From: Asanoa iriomotensis
GTDB lineage: Bacteria; Actinomycetota; Actinomycetes; Mycobacteriales; Micromonosporaceae
Assembly (NCBI RefSeq): GCF_016862515.1
Contig: NZ_BONC01000026.1
Span: forward strand, 41,403-105,402
DNA: 64,000 nt
Direction: 5' to 3'
This document shows, in pieces, positions 60,387 to 64,000 of the stretch. The translations under genes were made by a program, and so were the position numbers. The notes beneath the pieces are model-generated. The model was not told the origin of the DNA, did no database searches, and saw nothing but the letters and a program-made list of their open reading frames with translations. The first letter of the stretch is position 1. The number at the start of each line of letters is the position of its first letter.

Positions 60387-61424
60387 ATGACCCTTTGGCG
60401 GATCCGCGCGACGGTCGACGACCGTCCGGGCTTCCTCTCGGTGCTGACCGCTAGCCTGGCGCTCAAGGCGGTCAACATCCTCGCCGTCCAGGTGCACACG
60501 ACCGAAGCGGGCGCGGTGGACGACTTCCTCGTCGACGCGCCGCACACGATGACCGAGGCCGACCTGCGGGCGGCCGTCGAACGGGGGCGTGGCCGCGACG
60601 CGTGGATCGCGCCGGCCGAGGCCCAGGGCCTGGCCGACCAGCCGACCCGGGCGCTGGGCCTGGCCGCCCGCCTGGTCCGCGACCCGGACTCGCTCGGCGA
60701 CGCGCTGCGGTCGCTGCTCGACGCCGACACCGTCACCTGGCGGCCGGCCGGACCGGCGCGGCCCGACATGCGGGCGCACGGGATGGCCCTGCCGGACCCG
60801 ACCGGCGGCCGTTACGACGTGCAGCGGGCGGCACCGGACTTCACCCCGGCGGAGTACGCGCGGGCGCAGGCGCTCGTCGAGATCGCCGCCGCCGCGGCAC
60901 AGCGCGCGGCCGACACCGCGACCCTGCTGCTGCCCGACGGCACGGAGCTGACGCTGCGCCCGGCGACGCCCGACGACCTGTCGGCCCTCGTGGCGATGCA
61001 CGAGCGCTGCTCGCCGGGCACGCGGCGCCGCCGTTACCTGACCACCGACGGCGTGCCGGGGCCGGCCGCGCTGGGTCGGTTGCTCGATCCCGCGCGCGTG
61101 CAGACGCTGCTCGCCGTGGTGCCCGGGATCACGTCCGTGGATACCGTCGTCGCGATGGCCAACCTGGTCGTGGAAGGCTCGTGCGCGGAGCTGTCGGTGG
61201 TCGTCGAGGACGGCTGGCAGCGCCGGGGTCTCGGCACGGCGTTGGTGCGGCGCGCGTTCGCCCGGGCCGAACGGATCGGCTGCGCGGCGGTCCTGGCACA
61301 CACCGCCGCCGACAACCCCGGCATGGAACGCACACTGCGGCGGCTCGGACACGGGGCGCCGGCCCAGCGCGACGGTGTGGTCGCGAGCGTGACGGTGCCA
61401 CTCAAATCTTCGGCGTCTGGCTGA
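60387..61424 (+). CDS. ACT-GNAT lysine acetyltransferase
   Basis: A 345-residue protein with an N-terminal ACT domain (about 1-70, ATVDDRPGFLSVLTASLALK) and a C-terminal GNAT domain (about 190-340). The GNAT part carries LTLRPATPDDLSALVAMHER, ELSVVVEDGWQRRGLGTALV and MERTLRRLGHGAPAQRDGVV. Proteins of this layout from Micromonospora and relatives acetylate lysines of enzymes such as acetyl-CoA synthetase under control by amino acids such as cysteine, arginine or asparagine. The ATG has a strong GGAAAGGAGG site. The gene is followed by a strong hairpin. Confidence 0.88.
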   Translation: MTLWRIRATVDDRPGFLSVLTASLALKAVNILAVQVHTTEAGAVDDFLVDAPHTMTEADLRAAVERGRGRDAWIAPAEAQGLADQPTRALGLAARLVRDPDSLGDALRSLLDADTVTWRPAGPARPDMRAHGMALPDPTGGRYDVQRAAPDFTPAEYARAQALVEIAAAAAQRAADTATLLLPDGTELTLRPATPDDLSALVAMHERCSPGTRRRRYLTTDGVPGPAALGRLLDPARVQTLLAVVPGITSVDTVVAMANLVVEGSCAELSVVVEDGWQRRGLGTALVRRAFARAERIGCAAVLAHTAADNPGMERTLRRLGHGAPAQRDGVVASVTVPLKSSASG

Positions 61425-61527
61425 TGCCGAGCAGGCTCCGACGGTTCGCTCCTGATGCGGGAGCGGGACGGCGGGGGTAGGGGATGGGTCCGGGTCCCTT
61501 CCCGTGGGACGGCGGGAAGGGGCCCTT

Positions 61528-61568
61528 CCTAGCGGGCGCGATGCTGGTTCGGCATCGCGCCCGCTAGG
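61528..61568. terminator. Long perfect hairpin after the ACT-GNAT gene
   Basis: CCTAGCGGGCGCGATGC at 61528-61544 pairs with 61552-61568 over 17 bases with a 7-base loop. This is among the longest perfect stems in the window. It starts about 100 bases after the stop. No T-tract follows on the plus strand; on the minus strand only weak A/T follows. Confidence 0.78.
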
Positions 61569-61582
61569 CATTTGCGCGCATT

Positions 61583-61616
61583 AAAAAAGGGGGCGGATGC
61601 GCCCACATCCGCCCCC
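61583..61616 (-). terminator. Intrinsic terminator with T6 tail, minus strand
   Basis: Read on the minus strand, GGGGGCGGATG (61616-61606) pairs with 61599-61589 over 11 bases and is followed directly by TTTTTT (61588-61583). This is a canonical intrinsic terminator, rare at such GC. It can only serve a transcript coming from the right on the minus strand, yet no minus-strand gene lies there. Confidence 0.75.
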
Positions 61617-61790
61617 TCGTGTCCTCCGCTGCGCGTAGTCGCGCGCGGCTCCACGGACACGCACGAGTTTAGTGCGAAAAAACGCCGCGCCAGCCCGGCC
61701 GAAAGGCCAAAAGCGCTGGTACCAGCGTGTGATGGCGGCAGGCCCTGTTGTCGGCTGAGACCGGTGGGAAAACTGTGGCGCGCTATCGAT
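61617..61790 (-). ncRNA. Candidate structured RNA ending at the T6 terminator
   Basis: No convincing gene is present in this gap (61425-61813, 389 bases), but the minus strand can fold into several hairpins. CGTGTCC at 61662-61656 closes with GGACACG near 61625-61619, with an inner GCGCG...CGCGC stem; also GGCC-TTTC-GGCC near 61700 and the palindrome GCTGGTACCAGC near 61715-61730. It ends in an intrinsic terminator. The open minus-strand frame across it (to 61877) lacks a start, ribosome site or familiar residues. I read it as a small RNA or an untranslated leader; the promoter is not identified. Confidence 0.4.
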
Positions 61791-61813
61791 GCGTGAGCGA
61801 TAGCCTTCCAAGA

Positions 61814-62314
61814 ATGACCACGTTGACCGGCGAGTACGTGCTTCTCCGCCAGGCGAACGACGCCGACATAGCGCCACTCGCGGTGATCCGGTCCGCGCCC
61901 GAGGTCACCCTGTGGTGGGGCCCCGAGGACGACTATCCCGCCGCGGTGGCCGAGGACCTCGACCGCACCTACGTGGTCGAGGTCGACGGGCGCACGGTCG
62001 GCGCCGTGCAGACCTACGAGGAAGAAGACCCCATGTACCGGCACGCCGGCATGGACATCTACCTCGAGCCCTCCGTGCACGGCAAGGGCATCGGGACCGA
62101 CGCGGTACGCACGATGGCCAGGCACCTGATCCGCACCGTCGGCCACCACCGCCTGGTGATCGACCCCGCCGCCGCCAACGTGGCGGCGATCCGCGCTTAC
62201 GAGCGGGTGGGTTTCCGGCGGGTCGGCGTGCTGCGCCGCTACGAGCGCGGCCCCGACGGCACCTTCCACGACGGGCTGCTGCTCGACCTGTTGGCGGAGG
62301 ACCTCCCGGACTGA
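61814..62314 (+). CDS. AAC(6')-like GNAT acetyltransferase
   Basis: A 166-residue acetyltransferase of the RimJ/RimL/AAC(6')-like kind. It begins LTGEYVLLRQANDADIAPLA, has VVEVDGRTVGAVQTYEEEDP and MYRHAGMDIYLEPSVHGKGI, then RTMARHLIRTVGHHRLVIDP and ANVAAIRAYERVGFRRVGVL. The IDP-x-x-x-N-x-x-AI-x-x-YE-x-x-GF order is characteristic of aminoglycoside 6'-acetyltransferases, though many chromosomal copies do not confer resistance. The start is the ATG at 61814; a frame with earlier starts extends into the structured region. Confidence 0.82.
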   Translation: MTTLTGEYVLLRQANDADIAPLAVIRSAPEVTLWWGPEDDYPAAVAEDLDRTYVVEVDGRTVGAVQTYEEEDPMYRHAGMDIYLEPSVHGKGIGTDAVRTMARHLIRTVGHHRLVIDPAAANVAAIRAYERVGFRRVGVLRRYERGPDGTFHDGLLLDLLAEDLPD

Positions 62315-62366
62315 CTCCCGTGCGCGGTTTTGACCGGGCATCGCACCTTGTGGTGGAGTGCGCGGC

Positions 62367-63095
62367 GTGAGCGACGCGTGGACCGGCCCTGTTCTGGTCA
62401 CCGGCACCGACAGCGGGGTCGGCAAGACCATCCTGACCGCGGCCGTCGCGGTCGCGGCACAGGCCGCCGGCTTGCGGGTGTCCGTGGTCAAGCCCGCGCA
62501 GCCGGGGCTTCCCGACGGCGCGGTGTCCGACGTGGACATCGTGCGTGCGCTGGCCGCGCCGGCCGCCGCCCGGACGATCGCGACCTATCCCGAGCCGCTC
62601 TCGCCGTTGGCCGCCGCCCGCGTCGCCCAGGTCGAGCCGCTGGAGCTCTATGCGGTCGTGGACACGGTGCGGGAGCAGGCGGAGCAGCACGACGTGGTCC
62701 TGGTCGACGGCGCCGGCGGGCTGCTGGTGCCGATGGGGGTGCGCCCGTCCGGTGAACCGTGGACGGTCGCGGACCTGGCCGTCTCGCTGGGCGCGCCGGC
62801 GGTGGTCGTGGCCCGCGCGGGCTTCGGCACGCTCAACCACATCGCGCTGACGCTGGAGGCGCTGTCGCGCCGGGCCGTACCGGCCGGGGTGGTGCTCGGC
62901 GCCTGGCCCGCGGAGCCGGAGTTGCAGCACTGGGCCAACCTGACCGACCTCGTCGACGACCTGGTGGGCGTGCTGCCCGACGGCGCCGGTGCGATGGAAC
63001 CGGGCGTGTTCGGCCGGTCGGCGCCCGGCTGGCTGACCCCGTCACTGCACGGGGTGCTCGACGACTGGCGCGCCTGGGCGGAGAACATCGACTGA
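62367..63095 (+). CDS. bioD: Dethiobiotin synthetase
   Basis: A 242-residue BioD, which closes the ureido ring of biotin from 7,8-diaminopelargonate, CO2 and ATP. The P-loop is LVTGTDSGVGKTILTAAV. The Lys in SVVKPAQPGLPDG (usually KPVQTG) and the Mg site VLVDGAGGLLVPMGVRPSGE follow, then AVVVARAGFGTLNHIALTLE. The Gln after the Lys-Pro is present as KPAQPG. The GTG at 62367 with TGGAG upstream was chosen. No other biotin genes are in the window. Its stop shares one base with the methyltransferase start. Confidence 0.9.
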   Translation: MSDAWTGPVLVTGTDSGVGKTILTAAVAVAAQAAGLRVSVVKPAQPGLPDGAVSDVDIVRALAAPAAARTIATYPEPLSPLAAARVAQVEPLELYAVVDTVREQAEQHDVVLVDGAGGLLVPMGVRPSGEPWTVADLAVSLGAPAVVVARAGFGTLNHIALTLEALSRRAVPAGVVLGAWPAEPELQHWANLTDLVDDLVGVLPDGAGAMEPGVFGRSAPGWLTPSLHGVLDDWRAWAENID

Positions 63096-63736
63096 TGACC
63101 GATCTCGCTGACGCGTTCGTCCGGCTGCACGCCCGGCTGGCGCCCGTGCCCCTGATCCCGGAAATTCTGCTGCACCAGGCCGACGAGCCGATCGGGCTCT
63201 GGGAGCTGACCGAGGGCGAGTTCCGCAGCGAGCAGCCGCCGCCGTTCTGGGCGTTCGCCTGGGCGGGCGGCCAGGGCCTGGCCCGCTATGTGCTGGACCA
63301 CCCGGAGGTGGTCGCCGGCCGCCGGGTGCTCGACGTGGCGTGCGGCTCGGGCCTGGTGGCCGTCGCCGCCGCGAAGGCCGGTGCGGCCACGGTGCGCGCG
63401 GTCGACATCGACCCGCTGGCCATCGCCGCGGTCGGCGCCAACGCGAAGGCCAACGGCGTCACCGTCGAGGCCGTGTGCGCCGACATCCTGGACGGGCCGG
63501 CCGACGCCGACGTGGTCCTGGCGGGCGACGTCTATTACAGCCAGTCGTTCGCGACGCGGATGTTCAACTTCCTCCGCCGGGCGCGCAAGGCAGGTGCCGA
63601 CGCCTACGCGGGCGACCCGGGCCGCGCCTTCCGCCCACAGGCCGCCGGCACGGAGGTCGCCTCCTACGACGTCCCCACGACGATGGCCCTGGAAAGCGTC
63701 ACGAAGAAGCACACGTCGGTCTGGCGCCTGCCCTAG
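63095..63736 (+). CDS. Class I methyltransferase (ETFB-lysine methyltransferase-like)
   Basis: A 213-residue SAM-dependent methyltransferase. Motif I is RRVLDVACGSGLVAVAAAKA, motif II AVDIDPLAIAAVGANAKANG, and motif IV ADVVLAGDVYYSQSFATRMF. The N-terminus HQADEPIGLWELTEGEF and FWAFAWAGGQGLARYVLDHP resembles the METTL20/ETFB-KMT and nicotinamide N-methyltransferase-like group, whose bacterial members methylate a lysine of electron-transfer flavoprotein beta. That target is inferred. The start is the ATG at 63095, sharing one base with the bioD stop, so they are cotranscribed. Confidence 0.84.
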   Translation: MTDLADAFVRLHARLAPVPLIPEILLHQADEPIGLWELTEGEFRSEQPPPFWAFAWAGGQGLARYVLDHPEVVAGRRVLDVACGSGLVAVAAAKAGAATVRAVDIDPLAIAAVGANAKANGVTVEAVCADILDGPADADVVLAGDVYYSQSFATRMFNFLRRARKAGADAYAGDPGRAFRPQAAGTEVASYDVPTTMALESVTKKHTSVWRLP

Positions 63737-63747
63737 TTCCAAGGGGG

Positions 63748-64000
63748 TTAGTTGTCGCCGCCGGCTGAGCTGCGCGAGACCTTCGGTGCGGTGGCGGGGG
63801 CCTCGATATCGTCGGGCGCGCCGTCGTGGTCGCGGGATCCGGGTCGCGCGCATCGCGTCGCGGGTGGTCGGGCGTGCCGGAACCCGGTAGCCGTCCGTGA
63901 CGTTCGGTTCGTGATCGAATGCGGGCGGCCGGCGAGGTCGAGGCGCTCGCGCGTGATTGGGTGCGGGCGACCGGCGGGGTCGAGGCGCTCGTGCGTGATT
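63748..64000 (-). CDS. Possible partial gene at the right edge, C-terminal part
   Basis: A minus-strand frame is open from the right edge to TAA at 63748, giving about 83 residues that end DIEAPATAPKVSRSSAGGDN. Third positions are G/C-rich near both ends. The frame crosses the 42-base repeat, where it reads as 14-residue copies (RERLDLAGRPHSIT type). A competing plus-strand frame starts with ATG at 63919 and reads MRAAGEVEALARDWVRATGG, also plausible. I cannot decide between them without the neighbouring sequence. Confidence 0.35.
   Translation of the reverse strand, partial: ITHERLDPAGRPHPITRERLDLAGRPHSITNRTSRTATGFRHARPPATRCARPGSRDHDGAPDDIEAPATAPKVSRSSAGGDN
63910..64000. repeat. 42-base tandem repeat at the right edge
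   Basis: Two full 42-base units (63910-63951 and 63952-63993, 36 of 42 positions equal) and the first seven bases of a third. The unit begins CGTGAT and contains GAGGTCGAGGCGCTCG. Its length is a multiple of three, so it could be translated in any frame as a 14-residue repeat. It continues past the window. Confidence 0.8.

Noticed and set aside
61581..61877. 98-residue minus-strand open frame in the structured intergenic region
   Set aside because: No ribosome site, weak residue pattern, and it runs through the terminator hairpin; an RNA is the better reading.

Overview
The window is a stretch of chromosome from a very GC-rich actinobacterium, most likely a member of the Micromonosporaceae (Micromonospora, Actinoplanes, Asanoa or Dactylosporangium type). 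The evidence is the extreme G/C bias at third codon positions, frequent GTG starts, the coproporphyrin-dependent haem genes with a DUF3000 gene beside them, a chaplin-like wall protein, a CebR/CebEFG cellobiose operon with TGGGAGCGCTCCCA boxes, and an ACT-GNAT acetyltransferase of the kind described from Micromonospora. No rRNA, tRNA, CRISPR array, insertion sequence or integrase was seen.

Layout. 1-7664: partial PYGQ-rich protein, two VOC proteins, TetR-GAPDH pair, a HigB/HigA-type toxin-antitoxin module, RNase D, a membrane-anchored trypsin-like protease, and an MFS exporter with a possible leader peptide. 7723-12033: haem block (hemE, DUF3000, hemY, hemQ) meeting a truncated haemoglobin. 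12044-16861: small housekeeping genes (acetyltransferase, zinc ribbon, CBM48, antibiotic-kinase-like, msrB, PH-like), a chaplin-LPXTG protein and a Stf0 sulfotransferase. 17006-27340: DNA repair (LigD-type polymerase, LigC ligase, AlkA-like glycosylase), dGTPase, K+ channel, secreted peptidase, YndJ-DUF1990 and a spermidine-synthase-like protein.

27346-31596 is the most unusual part: a tightly packed minus-strand operon of seven genes with visibly lower GC than its flanks. It encodes a small membrane protein, a SLOG-like protein, a 2OG-Fe(II)-oxygenase-like protein, a GTP-cyclohydrolase-I-like protein, a RibD-type reductase, a phosphoribosyltransferase and an NadM-like nucleotidyltransferase. 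Together these could build a nucleotide or dinucleotide from GTP and PRPP, with a possible sensor (SLOG) and a membrane partner. I do not recognise this combination as a described system.

31727-34933: SigE-family sigma factor with a membrane-anchored beta-propeller partner, a second RibD-like reductase, and a pRiA4b ORF-3-like protein. 35047-42011: a bacterial version of the archaeal end-resection operon in the same order, HerA, SbcD/Mre11, SbcC/Rad50, NurA, followed by a Uma2 nuclease. 41951-49949: Baeyer-Villiger-type monooxygenase, DUF6745, TerB-like, acetyltransferase fusion, short-chain dehydrogenase, AraC regulator, and a large DUF4062-STAND-TPR protein built like an NLR receptor.

49950-55850: complete cellobiose operon cebE-cebF-cebG-bglC-cebR, with three CebR boxes around a recognisable promoter. 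55860-63736: arginase-family protein; an acyl-CoA dehydrogenase overlapping a kinase-like gene (a split form of animal ACAD10/ACAD11) with a leaderless promoter; an ACT protein followed by an ACT-GNAT acetyltransferase; a structured intergenic region with strong terminators; an AAC(6')-like acetyltransferase; bioD; and a methyltransferase. The right edge holds a 42-base tandem repeat, possibly in a partial gene.
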